From Endocalyx cinctus (lineage: Eukaryota > Ascomycota > Sordariomycetes > Amphisphaeriales > Apiosporaceae), in NCBI GenBank assembly GCA_001600455.1, contig BCKC01000007.1:301394-365393 (forward strand): DNA of 64,000 nt. The letters are read 5' to 3'. A model generated the notes under the pieces. It was not told where the DNA came from, did no database searches, and saw nothing but the letters and a program-made list of their open reading frames with translations. Made by a program: the position numbers and the translations under genes. Shown in pieces: positions 1 through 11,644 of the stretch (position 1 is its first letter; each line of letters starts with the position of its first letter).

Positions 1-615
1 GGAGGAATTGAAAGATTTCACTGGAAAACTGAACCTTCTCATCATCGAAGTTAACATCATGGAACACTGGCGGAAGAACACGCTATGTTGCGTCGAATGG
101 TAAGCCTGACTCACCCATCTACTACTCCTAATTCTGCTTGGGGCAGATCCTTACCCAGTCGCACGTCCCCTATTTATTCTCATCCCTATACCTCTCTGCC
201 CATACCAATATGAAATATCTAAATCATCATAACCTCGAAACAAAGCTGCGGCGTCCCCCTCCACTCCAACAAACCCACCGCGATCTGCAAGAACTGCCAC
301 GAAACAAGACATCTCTTCCTCAACCCTCGCATTCTCGGATCCATGATCGACGAAAGCGGGACCCTCGCCGGCTCCCGACTCGCGTGGAGCGAAGAAGCGT
401 GGAACCAGGTGTTCTCGCGATGCGAGTCCGCTTGCGTAGTAGCCGTAGATGGAGAAGTGATCCAGAAGACGTGGAGAGAGATTTTGGTTCAGAACGGGGA
501 TACGAGCACGTTGAGGGATATAGAGGGGACGTTGCTCTATTCTCGGGTTACGCTCACGTTTGGGTGGTCGGGTGAATTGGAGAGGGTTTGTATTTTGGGG
601 GTGGAATGGCAGTGA
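1..615 (+). CDS. C-terminal fragment of a cysteine-rich (zinc-ribbon/OB-fold-like) protein
   Basis: The 5' part lies outside the window. Exons are 2-99 and 246-615; the intron at 100-245 starts GTAAGC and ends AAAG. The exon 1 frame starts at base 2 (EELKDFTGKLNLLI), and joining 99 to 246 makes one Cys codon across the junction. The joined C-terminus is about 155 residues. It carries a cysteine cluster, LCCVECCGVPLHSNKP then CKNCHE, that looks like a four-Cys zinc ribbon, followed by a beta-rich stretch (LGSMIDESGTLAG, ILVQNGDTSTL, LLYSRVTLTFGWS) ending VEWQ. This resembles the C-terminal zinc-ribbon/OB-fold part of single-strand DNA-binding proteins. That is inference from pattern only; no specific family was recognised. 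The splice is well supported by phase; the function is not. Confidence 0.55.
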
Positions 616-1196
616 GGTATGCGATACGAGTCGTATTGTGTGGTATTATGCGGTGTGGGATCTTATTCGGTTGGAATGATATGATGAACTAGCTATGGGT
701 AGAATGGGTAATATGGTGATCTTATAATTAATTATGGTTTAGTTAGAAGTACGGATGGCATGTAAAGGGGTATGAGAAGGATATAGCAAATCCACACTAT
801 CTAGCTTATGCTTCTACTACACCACGTTAGCTTCAATCTCTTCATTAAAAAGAGAAGATAATTATCTACTAAGAAGCTGGTAATTTCCGATGCTATTCGC
901 ACAGTTACTTTCGTTCTCTAGTAGAAGTAGTAGTCATGACCAACATGGTCTGCCATAGTAACGTACACATCAACACGAATTCATCTATCTCTTCTATTTC
1001 ATTATTTATTTCGATTTATTCATTGTCTTTTCTTGTATTCTATATCCGATAAGATTTTTTTTATCGCATCCTACTTTATAAACGTAATGCAGTACTCCCG
1101 CTCTAATTATCAATTAACCAACTGACGAGAAATTTCTTCTCATTTAACCCATTGCCTTTTATATACAAGAAAACTCCCCGAGAAAAAAAAAATCAT
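616..1196. other. Convergent intergenic spacer
   Basis: AT-rich sequence between the 3' ends of two converging genes. No ORF with coding character was seen. It presumably holds both 3' UTRs. Confidence 0.6.
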
Positions 1197-4155
1197 CTAC
1201 CTATCGCTATTTCGCATAAGAGGAGAATACGCCTCATGCGGCCCCTCAGCCGAATAATTCAGATCGATTTCCGACATGTTATTGAGATTGACGCTCTCGT
1301 TCTCGTTGACGCTAACGCTCCGTAACCTCGAAGGCGGGGCGTGATAACCAGCCGGGTAAGAAACCCCTCCGCCTCCACCGCCGCCAAGAGTATGAACGGC
1401 GCTATCGCTCGTAGTCGTCCTCGAGAAACTAGGTCTGAACCCTTCCCCTCCGGCTGGTCCGATAGTACTCGGCGTTCCGGGTCTCGAACCAGCGATGGAG
1501 CCGATCTGATCTCGAAAATCTGCGTGGTTGCGATAATGCTCAAAATCCATCTCGGATTCGTTGACGAGCGCGAACGGTGATGAATTTTGCGAGTCCTTCT
1601 GGCTTTGCCCGGGTCGGTTGGCACCTGCCATGTTTTGCATATTGTACGCTTCGCCGTAGGCAGCCCCGTCGTAGGGATGGGTCGCGTCCAAAGAAGAAGG
1701 ATCGCTTCCGGGTCTGACGCGGCAGATATCATTTAGGAGGTGGCGGGCTGAAGCGTGCACCATGGGCGTCATGAGCTCCTTCGTCAGGGCTGGGTGGCCG
1801 AAGCGGACGCTGATTTTGTCGCTCGCGCTCGGCTTTTTGGGCAGCGGGAGATCGTCGAGCGCCTTCGCGCCTGACGATTTGCGGCAGTAGTGCAGGTCGT
1901 CATCGAAAGCGTGCGCGCAGTACCATTTGAAGCCTGAGACGAAGGCGAGTAGTGGTGCCATGAGGATCAGCTGCGTCTGGCTCTCCTTGCGGGCCACGAC
2001 GAAAAGGGTCGTGACGATGTTAGCAATGAAAGTGGCGACGAGGACGCGGTTAAAAATTACGCGCCAGAAGGCACCGCCGGATTCATGTTTGGTAGAGAAC
2101 ACATAACTAGTATGTTGTTAGTATAAGGGATAAAGATAAGAATAAAGTGCTTGTGCATCGTTAATTTAACTCACAGTAAAAGATACTTCTTCAAATAGCT
2201 ATCTAACAAGAAGTAAAAGGCGGTGACGGGGAGGACCAAAGGCATAAAAGGCGCAAATACTAGAGCAACGGTGATGTAAAAGAGGAAGTTGTTATAATAC
2301 GAGGCGTAATCAAATGGAGGAGGTATAGTCAGTTCAATACGTTCACGGGGCGTCGGGTTCGTCAGCTTTCGCTTAAGGTAGCCCGTACCCAGTTTTGTGA
2401 GTTGGGATAGGTCGAGGGCGGCGCCAAAATTTCGCTGGAGGAGGTAATTGAGCCAGTAAGGTGAGACGGAGCAGAAGGCCGTCATAAGGTTACCGAACGG
2501 ATCCGTTCCCGTTATAGCGCTCCACAGATCTGTTTTCTGTTCGGCATTGATAACAGCCGTAGCGTATTTCCAAGCTGTGGAAAATAACGAGAAAACAATC
2601 AAGTTGTTGATGATGAAGAAAGTATACAGGCTTGACATGACGTGCCTATCTCGGGACGTTTTCGAGTAGTCACCGGCGTAGGCTGAGATGCGACGGAAGA
2701 TCATAGGCAGTACCAGATAGAACAAGGTCGAGACTAGAGGGGCCAATATACCCTGAACCGCAGCCCAGAACTTAGGGTTCTTCTTCAGCTCGACGTCAAA
2801 ATCACTCCAGACCGCACCAAGATTACTCAAGTTGGAGAGGAAAACAGCGACCAGACCGTTAGGTACGACCCAAAGCAAAGTCAAAATAAGAGTCAAGGTT
2901 GTCTTCACGATACTTCTCCAGCGGCGATCGTGCTTATTCATTGCCAGGTTTTCCCAGATAATGTCGCTAGGTTTAGGAGCGAGTCCTATCCTAGTGCCGT
3001 GAGGTGGCTTCTTTTTCTTGACCTCGAACGCAACTTCGTGGGCCTGCTCAATACTATCGTAGCTGGCAAAACCGTAGGGGAGGACCTCCCTGTTCCCGAC
3101 CGCGTTTCTTTTTGAGATAACCTGAGCTTTCAGTTTCTCTATTCTCACGGTCAAATAGTCGATGGCGTCGACCTTAGTGCCGGGTGCGTGCGCCTCATCT
3201 CCTTTCTGGGTCTTGCATTTCGGTCTTTTAGACGGTAGTTTGTTCGGATTCTTGAGATATTTTGCGAGAATTATTTCCAATTCACGAACAGCCTCGTCAT
3301 GTTCCTCGATCAGTTCGGGGAGGCCTTTGATGCTACGAGCGATGATGCCGGACGGATCTCCATGAGGGTCGACATGCTGTACTATTTGGCGTATTCCCTC
3401 GTCGGAGCGAGCCTGGTTAGGGACTCTGGTAACCATCAAAGTGCGAGAATGTAAGCTCCCTTGGTACTCCTGACTGTTAAAGTAATCACGACGTAGGCGC
3501 ACCACTGCTTTGTAATTTATCCACAGGAAGAAGTAGATGATGGCATTGAATACATATGATAGGATAACATGAGCCCAGCAGGCAGCACCGCTTACGCCCA
3601 AGGGTGTGAGGAGCATGAAAGGGTTATCGACGGAGGAGGAAACAGTTTTCCCATTCTCAACTAAGTTGAGAGGGATATAGACGCCACATCCAACAACGGA
3701 CAGGATGATCAACATGTAACAAGACATTTTGGTGAAGCGCAAGAAAAGAGCAGCATCGAGGCCGATCTTCTCCACTAACAGCTGCTCCGGGGTCTTGACA
3801 ACGGGTTGGACCCAGCCAAAAACACCCTTGTCTACCGGAGGCGGGGCATGCTTCTCATCGGTATGCTTCGCTCTTGGGGCGTAGACCGTTTCGATATGCG
3901 GTCGAAGCAGACAGAAAGCCACGGCACACAAGAAAGCGGCACCTAGGGAATACCCTAGAGAGGAGAAAAATGCCTTCTCGCTCAGCTGCAGTTTCTCAAG
4001 TTAATAACCGCAACATAACATAGTATAAGCCGAAGTTATGAAGATATACTACTTACTGAGGTATTGAAAGGATTCTGTATCAGATTAAGAAAAGTATCGG
4101 TACTAGCGCCTCGGGGTAGCATAGCTATGGCCCCATCGCCATACGTCCCGTCCAT
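1197..4155 (-). CDS. CSC1/OSCA/TMEM63-family cation channel (DUF221)
   Basis: Exons are 4155-4057, 3985-2175 and 2106-1197, giving 939 aa; both introns (71 and 68 nt) are GT-AG and the total is an exact codon multiple. The start is the ATG at 4155 (MDGTYGDGAIAMLPRGAS). Domain order fits the family: an N-terminal membrane region (FLCAVAFCLLRPHIETVYAPR), then helices flanking YFFLWINYKAVVRLRRDYF. Next come a cytosolic RNA-recognition-like domain (RTLMVTRVPNQARSD ... LPYGFASYDSIEQA), a block of helices including PMIFRRISAYAGDYSKT, and the membrane end YVFSTKHESGGAFW. Known members are osmosensitive or mechanosensitive Ca2+-permeable channels of the plasma membrane or endomembranes (yeast CSC1, RSN1, PHM7). 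The last 170 residues are Ser/Gly-rich low complexity with a glycine run and are probably a disordered cytosolic tail. Family assignment is firm; the paralogue is not determined. Confidence 0.92.
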
Positions 4156-6840
4156 GATGAAAGGGTATGATACGCAAAAGAAAAGAATAAGAAAAAAAAA
4201 AGGACGATTAGAGCAGAAAGTCGACTATAGAAAAATAGCGAGACAACGCCAGGCAGTTAATCTGTGGGTAATGTTAAGTAAGTATTATATCCATGGATAG
4301 ATATGGTATAGTCATGACTCGAAGATTTATAAATAAGGATAGAAGTATACCGGTAACAAGATTATCGGTATTGAATAAAAGAAGGATGAGATGAATGAAT
4401 TACCGAGTCTCAGAAATAAGTAGTCCAAGAGGGGGGACTATGATATCAATAACATTCCTCCCGAATTTGAAGATGGATGAGAGGAAAAGTAAATATGAAA
4501 ATGCCGTAGAAAATGAGATGAAGGAAATAAACGTCACAGGCTTTTTTCGCTTCAAACAAAGCACGTAAACACTTAGTAATAATATGAGACTAAGATAAAG
4601 TGAACGGATAGATAAATAAATAAACGACCGAGATAGTGATTAAAGGAAGTAACGACCAGTCGTTTTCATTGTTTTATTTTCCAAGTGCTTGTCTTGTTTT
4701 CCGTCTGCCTATATCTCTGTATAGAGTAACGGTTATGGTAGTATAAGTCCTCTTTTAAACGGATCTGACCAGATAATGAAAGAAGTTGAATTATGAAACC
4801 TCTAGATTATAAAATTGTTTAAGATATCTGATTAGAAGAATGTAGTATAGTAGTAATAGTAGTAGAAGAAGAGAGAAAAAAAAGAAGAAGAAAAGCCAGA
4901 AGAAGCAAATTATTACGTGGACGAGAAGGGCTGAATCAGTTCGTATCGACGATACACCCGGTAAGGTAGATGAGATCGATACGGATATGGCATCATGAAC
5001 AAAATCAACAAAAGGGGTAGACTAAAAAAGTACTAGGGGCGCCACCTTGGAAAAACAACGGTTTACACGTAGTTGGTTTGGTTGGTCTGTGGATCGAAGA
5101 AAGGAAAGAATTTTTTAAACTGATACAAGCCTCATCTCCACGGGCCATGCCTAGACCATCTATACCACTTATTCCCATAGATTTTGGTTTACTGGGTTTC
5201 GTATGAGGAATATTGAGCCAGATCTGATTCATGCAGGTACAGTACTTACATCCATGGATACGGAGTAGTATAGATATCCATAGATCCATATCCATACATA
5301 CCTAAATACTAAGTACTATGTAGTATCCATATACAGAGTACTACAACCATGACTGGCATGGTATACCAAAGTATATTGTGTTTACGTGTTGGAGACTCGA
5401 AAACTGGGTCTATCCCTATCTAATTCCTCAATTACGTATATATCATACTCGCTATAGGCTTGCTAAGCCACACTCATTAGAATCTAAACCCTAGCAGGTT
5501 TTTTTAGTGAACCCCTTACGCTAACTTTACCGTCCTATACTGTTCCTTTTCAGCCAGTCATCCAGTGAAGGCCTATAACTTCTGTATCAACTTAAAATTG
5601 ACACTGTAAAATTGTACGTGTATACTCCGTACTCCGTACAATCTAAACGCTTCGATCCTCCACATTCTCCATATATCTTTCTTTTTGAATTCGTGTTCAA
5701 AATATCATAAGATAGTACAGAGAAGAAGAGTAATCGTAATCACCTACGTATCTAAGTAGGTGCGGAGTCCTCCCTTATATATATTAAGTCGATACGCACT
5801 CATATATGTATGTACTAAGTAAATAGTAAGTGTATACTCATATACCTACAGTATAGGATAACTCGGTGTATATCTACGTACTTGTATATATATGTACAAC
5901 GCCTCTTTCTCTCTATCTCGATCTGTCGCCGAGTGATTTACCCTTTTAAAAAATAAAAAAATAAAAGCTTGATCCCGATCGTAATCTCGGTAATCTAGGC
6001 GATGTTAAAAAAGTAGGAAAACTATCCGAATATTTTTAGATACGAGTTCCCATTTACTGCATTACTACGCTACGGCTTTTGCGCCTATACGCTAAAGAAG
6101 GGACCTGATCTGAAGATGGCCCGCGCGAGCCCCCTATTGTATTTATTGGGAATAAGGGACCGACACTAGTGACGTTAATTATAAGCAGGAAAAAGCCTGC
6201 TATTTGTTTTCTATTATTCAATGCTCGTTCCTGGTTCCCAGTTCTCTTATTCATAAGTACTTAATTAAAAGTATCAAGTTAATTATGAAGAAGATAACGC
6301 ACGAATAAAAAAAAAAATGAACCTCATATCCATGGATTTTCGCAGCACATAGTTAGTCACGTGTCTTTATGAATCTCAGAGGTCAGAACCTTGGAAATGC
6401 ACTGTATTGTATGGATCTGACGCTCCCCGATGATCCCATCATCGGATCTTCTACCTTAACTCAAGAATTGGAGAACCGAGCCACTGGCTGGTATATCACG
6501 AATCAATCGTCTCCTCTCGAGTAAAGATCACATGTGTTGATCCATTTTCCTCAGAAATCTACCGAACCGCGACGCTCTATACCGTCACACTATTTCGTCA
6601 CCGGCGGGGAATATGGAGAATCTTACATACAGATCCAAAATCATTCGCCTTTCTACTATTCTGAGGAAGAGGAGAAGAATAAGGATAGTGTAATCGAGAT
6701 AATAGAATTATCCATGATTACATATGTAGCTTTTCAGGTAACCCCTCACTTCGCAGTAATACCAAAATGAAGAATAAATTTCAGCCGTTCTAAGAATCCC
6801 TCCATATTTGTTATCGCTAGATTTACGTGACAAAAATTCC
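4156..6840. other. Long AT-rich intergenic region
   Basis: About 2.7 kb between two outward-pointing gene starts. It is rich in A/T runs and TATA-like words. Short ORFs (96 aa at 5005-5295 minus, 66 aa at 6054-6254 minus) have no recognisable protein character. It must contain the promoters of the channel gene (left) and the cyclase gene (right). Confidence 0.5.
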
Positions 6841-8109
6841 ATGATGACCGGTGAAAAACAGAACTCTACACGTCCTCGGTTCGAAGACCTACCTCTTCGC
6901 CCGGGAGATCCTCCTTTCTCTGCGTGGGGTCTATGGGGAACGGATGACGAACTAGGCACTTTAAATCTACTAACGCCGGAAGTCGTCAAATCGGCCGCGC
7001 TTGAAGTCCGCGGCGGCATCGTAGTGTCTTTGAAGTGAGCTTTTCTTTTTATTTATTCGTTTTTACTGCACAACTTCTTATGCATGAAATTCCCAAAAAA
7101 AAAAAAAAAAAAAAAAAAAAAAGTGTACGTGAATATTAATCCCGCTGTGACACAATTCCCTCATAGTCTCCCGTTACATTGGCCGGAGACGCCTTTGATA
7201 CCAGATCGAATTCCCTTGGAGCACAAGATACTCGAAACGGGCCGATACGGGAACGATGATGAGGTGTGTTAACAATCCCTAGAATATTCCTATATTTCTT
7301 TAGTAATCTAAATTTAGACGTGAAATCATTTCCAGCTTCACATAAATACGCAGAGTTCGAGCCAATGGGACGGATTACGTCACTGGCGGTACCAAAAAGA
7401 AGCCAAGTTCTACAACGGCGCCGTGCAAGCCGATTTCGTCGGTCCGAACTCTAGCAAGAAACTCGGTATCCAGAGTAAGTTTTTTTTTTTTTTTTTCCCA
7501 CTTACTCCTTCCATTACCGCACGGAATCTGATAAAAGTTCCCGCAGATATGGCCAAGCACGGCATCTGCGGCCGCGGCGTCCTCCTCGACTGGCGCTCGT
7601 GGGCCCTCCGCCACAACGTCCAATACTCTCCTTTTACCGCGCACGCGATCCCGCTCTCGGAGCTCAAAGCGGCGCTGGCGGAGCAAGGCGGCACGGAGCT
7701 CCGGCCTGGGGACGTCCTGCTGATCCGCACGGGGTGGACGGAGGAGTACCTCGCCCTCTCCGAAGCGCGGCGGCACGCCGAGCTGGGCGCCCGCGACGTG
7801 CCGGCTTACGTCGGCGTCCGCGGCGACGAGGAGATGGTGAAGTGGCACTGGGATAACGCGTTCGCGGCCGTCGCGACCGACACGAACTCGTACGAGGTCT
7901 GGCCCGCGACCTCGGCCATAGCGGATGGCCTGTCCTGCCACGAGGTCTTCCTGGGCGGTTGGGGGATGCCGATCGGGGAGCTGTTCGACCTCGAGGAGCT
8001 GGCGAGGACTTGTCAGAGGTTGGGGAGGTGGACTTTCATGTTCACTAGCTCGCCGCTGTGCGTGGAGGGCGGGGTGGCGAGTCCGCCTAATGCGCTTGCC
8101 CTATTTTAA
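6841..8109 (+). CDS. Cyclase-family (PF04199, kynurenine formamidase-like) hydrolase
   Basis: Exons are 6841-7034, 7167-7263, 7336-7474 and 7547-8109, an exact 330 codons plus stop. The start is the first ATG of the ATGATG pair at 6841. The joined protein reads through GLWGTDDELGTLNLLTPEVV, SLNLPLHWPETP, RYGNDDE, the core INTQSSSQWDGLRHW, NMAKHGICGRGVLLDW, GDVLLIRTGWTEEYL, SCHEVFLGGWGMPIGELFDL and a C-terminal VEGGVASPPNALALF. This is the fungal branch of the metal-dependent cyclase superfamily. Bacterial relatives hydrolyse N-formylkynurenine or cyclise polyketides; the fungal enzymes are largely uncharacterised, and the SQWDGLRH block corresponds to the metal site. No signal peptide is seen, so it is probably cytosolic. 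Intron 1 carries a run of about 28 A and intron 3 a run of about 18 T. Confidence 0.9.
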
Positions 8110-8818
8110 AACCGCGTGTGCGTGAGAGTTGAGCAGTGAGAATAATAGAGTCACGTGGGAAAATATCATTGGTTTGCTTTTGGACTGAGATAATAGTCCC
8201 TTGTTGCTGATGATCGCATGTCATTGTCGCGATACTTTTAACTGCAATTTTGTTCATTGTTGCTTGTTACGTCCCTACATCGCGATTATCAGGCTGAGAG
8301 AGACTCGGTCTTTGTGATCTTTATAAATCGATACATGACAAAGGTGAAGTTATCATTATCGAGATATACCAAAGCGCTGTTCATCCTTTGTCGAGCATTG
8401 GAGCTAGGTTAGATATTTACCTCGAGCCCGCCTAGATAAGAAGTGCGTAAGAGCTCTATGAAATCATTGCACTTCTAAACAAGATCCTCACCAATCTATT
8501 CATTTTAATACGTAAACAATGAGATGCAAGTGGATGAAAACATGCGCAGGTGAGTGCGGCCGAAAGATACTAATGGATAAGACGCAAACCCACTGCCTGA
8601 CCTGCCAGCGAAGAAGTTCCCAAGTCCTCGAGGAAGATGACGAACAATCGGATGACAATTGAATCATCGTCACAGAATAATTCAATATAAAATTTTTCAT
8701 CATTAAAGTAGTTAAAAACATAATATTAAATACCTATCAAAACTTTTCCTATCGCTAACTAAATATTTCAACATGACTCACTGAAATTAAAAATTATTAC
8801 CTATTCGAGACCACTCGC
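8110..8818. other. Convergent intergenic spacer
   Basis: AT-rich spacer between the cyclase stop and the 3' end of the flavoenzyme gene. A 73-aa minus-strand ORF at 8500-8721 looks random. No other feature was seen. Confidence 0.55.
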
Positions 8819-10241
8819 TTATTGATCAAATTCCCCGGCGTAAAGAATCTCATCTGGACTGCCGTTCATTTCGTCCCATAACGCCCGTGGATCCAATTCT
8901 AAGACTCTCTCCTCGGTGGCCGTGCCGTTCGCGGCCGCTAGTTGCGCCTGAGTTTCTTCTCGGGCCAGTTGGACTTGAGAAAAATAATTAGTATCTTCTA
9001 GGTTACTGTTTTTTATCTTTCTTTTTTCCTTGATTATATAAAGAGAGGAAAGCGCCGAGAAGGGAGAAAAAAAAACCTACCGTGTAAATAAACAGCCGTC
9101 CTCTTACCCGAGAACAGCGCATGAGGCACATTCGTGATGTTATCCGAATTCGCATCTCCAATAGCATACACGCCCGGAACGCTCGTCACCAGACCCTTAG
9201 TGGAGTCAACGCCCAGCCTGCCTCCGTACAGGGCGACACCCATATCGGCCCCGAGGTCCGAAGCCTGCACCCACGGAAACTCGGCGAAGAAAGCGGCCCT
9301 CTCGAGCGATCCCTCGCCGTCGTCGTCGTCCGCGCCCGCGAAATCCACCCGAAACAGGTCGTGTTCCGGCGCCGACGGCAAGCTCGGATCGTGCTCGACC
9401 GCGCCGCCGTCGACGAGCCGCGTGACGGAAGCGATCGTCCTGTTCTCGATCTTGACGCCGTTGAGATCGAGGTACGCCTCCCAGTCGGGGAAGCTCGCCG
9501 ACGCGAGCGCCCGGTTCGCGTCCGTGTAGGTGCCGTTGACGAGCGCGACGACGTCGGCGTTTAGGGTGGAGACCTCGCGGACCATACCGGCCGCGCTCTC
9601 GAGCGGGGCGAGGATACCCAGCGCCTGGTCCGCGTGCTCGTTCCCGTCGCACCAGGGACACCAGTAGATCCCTTTGCCCCAGTTCTCGGCGATGCCGGGC
9701 GTCGACGGTAGGACGTCCCGCAGGCCCGTGGCGAGGACGATCTTCCGGGCCGCGAACGTGGTGGATTCCCCGGCCGGGGTCGTGCTGTATACCGTGAAGA
9801 GCGTACCGCCTCCCTCCGAAGAAGAAGAGGACGCGTCCTCGATCCGGGATACGGTCCCGTTCATGGCGGATATAGTCTCGTAGTGGGATAGTTGCTGGCG
9901 CGCCGCCCAGCGGAAATAGGCCGGCGTTACGCCTAGAAATTTTGAGTCGTTCGCGTTAGAAGATAGATCAAGAATAGGGGTTAATTATTAATAGTAGAGA
10001 GAATTATACCATCAAATCCTAAAACATCGTGCATATGTCTTGTCGGAGCGTTGCGGTACGACCCCGAGTCAATGAGCAGCACGTTTCGACGTACGCGAGC
10101 GAGACCGCTGAGGGCGGCTAATCCCGCCGGACCTCCACCTATTATCACGGCATCATACTGGATGGGTGAGATGTCCGCTGCAATCGCGGTGACCTGGAAG
10201 AGGACGAAAGACGTCGCCGCTAATTTAGAGAGGAACTTCAT
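8819..10241 (-). CDS. Secreted thioredoxin-reductase-like FAD oxidoreductase with CPWC motif
   Basis: Exons are 10241-10010, 9932-9081 and 8973-8819, giving 412 aa with all phases matching. The N-terminus [20 protein letters not shown] looks like a signal peptide. It is followed by the FAD-binding Rossmann motif [51 protein letters not shown], the redox pair C169-P-W-C172-DG, and the second FAD motif [20 protein letters not shown]. Small flavoproteins of this class pass electrons between FAD and a CxxC pair. Relatives include fungal GliT-like disulfide oxidoreductases and FAD-linked oxidoreductases of unknown substrate. A canonical cytosolic thioredoxin reductase would have CATC and no leader. 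No gliotoxin-type cluster surrounds it, so the substrate is unknown. The gene is transcribed away from the hairpin cluster at 11.1 kb. Confidence 0.88.
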
Positions 10242-11111
10242 GATTGGCGAAATGAACGGTGAATGAATATATCAATTCACTATAGAATATGATAGAGCTA
10301 GATAACTTGTTCAGAAGGGAGTCGAGCGCCGCCGACTCCCATCCTTTTGTAGACCGCGATATATTATTATCACATGGTGGATAATCTGTCCTGTTTTTGT
10401 ACCTGAGTACCAGCGATCATCCATTCATTTCCCAAGACAAGAACGAATGATACACCTGCGGCTCATGAGTGGATGGTATATAGTTTCTCGACAGATCATG
10501 GCGCTCTGTTTCGCAAGCTCTATCTCGATCGAAGCCGCAACCGGATATTGGCAATCGTGCATGAGTTTACATCTCAACAACAATTACCTGCAGCTTTTAC
10601 CGTTATTATGTACCACCTACATCGTCCCTATTGTTGCATGTTAATTACATTTCCAATATTTTCTAAGCTGCGGTGTACTTCGAGATTGAACGACTGCATA
10701 GTATAAGTACTTCGGTATGAGATCAGCCACCTGAACGCACTAATCATGGGGGTGTCTCTCGGATGTAACGTCATGTTCGCCATGACGCGATGGCGTACAA
10801 GTGTCCAAGACATTATATCCGCTATGATTGTAAGGATCTTGGGGTCACTAGGGAGGGTAACGCAACGCAGCCAGGCAAATTCGCAATCATATAAGCCTAT
10901 ATACTTTTGGATATTTCTTCTTGGACCAATATTTTTCAAAGTCAGAGTACACATAATTCTAGTTTATTCACACAAGAAAATACACAATACCCCTGAATTT
11001 CGCTATTCTTACGAGAGAATCGGTCCAAAGCCGGAGGTTATAGGTCGTATTTCGCTTATTATGTGGCTTCTGTATGTGTTGATTATTAGTAGCTAATTGG
11101 AGTATAAGCCA

Positions 11112-11155
11112 CACCAGCCACATCACCAGCCACAGGCTGGTGTATGTGGCCGGTG
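11112..11155. repeat. Imperfect inverted repeat, about 20-bp stem
   Basis: The left arm CACCAGCCACATCACCAGCC pairs with the right arm ending at 11155. There is one mismatch and one bulged base, and the loop is about 3 nt (ACA). The inner part, CACCAGC/GCTGGTG, is a perfect 7-bp stem. It is GC-rich inside an AT-rich spacer. Confidence 0.75.
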
Positions 11156-11157
11156 CG

Positions 11158-11179
11158 GAGCTGGCCTGTGCGCCAGCTC
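11158..11179. repeat. Perfect 8-bp inverted repeat
   Basis: GAGCTGGC and GCCAGCTC are separated by 6 nt (CTGTGC). It directly follows the first stem-loop, with 2 nt between them. Confidence 0.75.
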
Positions 11180-11189
11180 ACTTACACTC

Positions 11190-11218
11190 GAAATAATTCT
11201 GACTAGCAGAATTATTTC
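11190..11218. repeat. Perfect 12-bp inverted repeat
   Basis: GAAATAATTCTG and CAGAATTATTTC flank a 5-nt loop (ACTAG). It is the third stem-loop in a row, 10 nt after the second. Its function is unknown; it could be part of a structured transcript, a terminator-like fold or the remnant of a small element. Confidence 0.8.
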
Positions 11219-11644
11219 ACATCATCAACAATAATAATAACTTCATTTTTCAGAACAGTAAAATCTTACGATTTTAACCCAACAGTATGAGTCCCAATAC
11301 GGTATGCTACGGCAGCTGCAGCTATCGACGAAGATCGCAACTTTCAGCTTCAATAATACAAACTGATCACCAAAAACACGGAAACGCTGCATCTGTTTCA
11401 CTGTTCCAACCATTCATAAACATAAGGATTCAATAAATATATATCAAAGCGCAGGTATCGCCGCAGATCTTGACTGCATCGAGGCCGGGTTTCACACAAC
11501 ATCAAAACTTTCATCTTATGTATCTTCAATTTCAATTAATATGAATATATACAATTCGAAGTCAAAACAAGAAAAGAAGAGAACTTCATCGCATATCACA
11601 GCTTCTTCTTATTCTGCACTTGTACTTCGCTAATTTAATCCCGC

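Larger units (their letters stand above)
10242..11644. other. Intergenic region containing a hairpin cluster
   Basis: Upstream of the flavoenzyme gene and downstream of the acetylesterase gene. Overlapping ORFs on both strands at 10447-11096 (65-116 aa) show no recognisable protein signature and are left out. The notable content is three stem-loops at 11112-11218, listed separately. Confidence 0.55.

Noticed and set aside
10447..11096. Overlapping ORFs of 65-116 aa on both strands
   Set aside because: Long frames on both strands at once, no motifs, no signal peptide and no splice-extended continuation; treated as chance.
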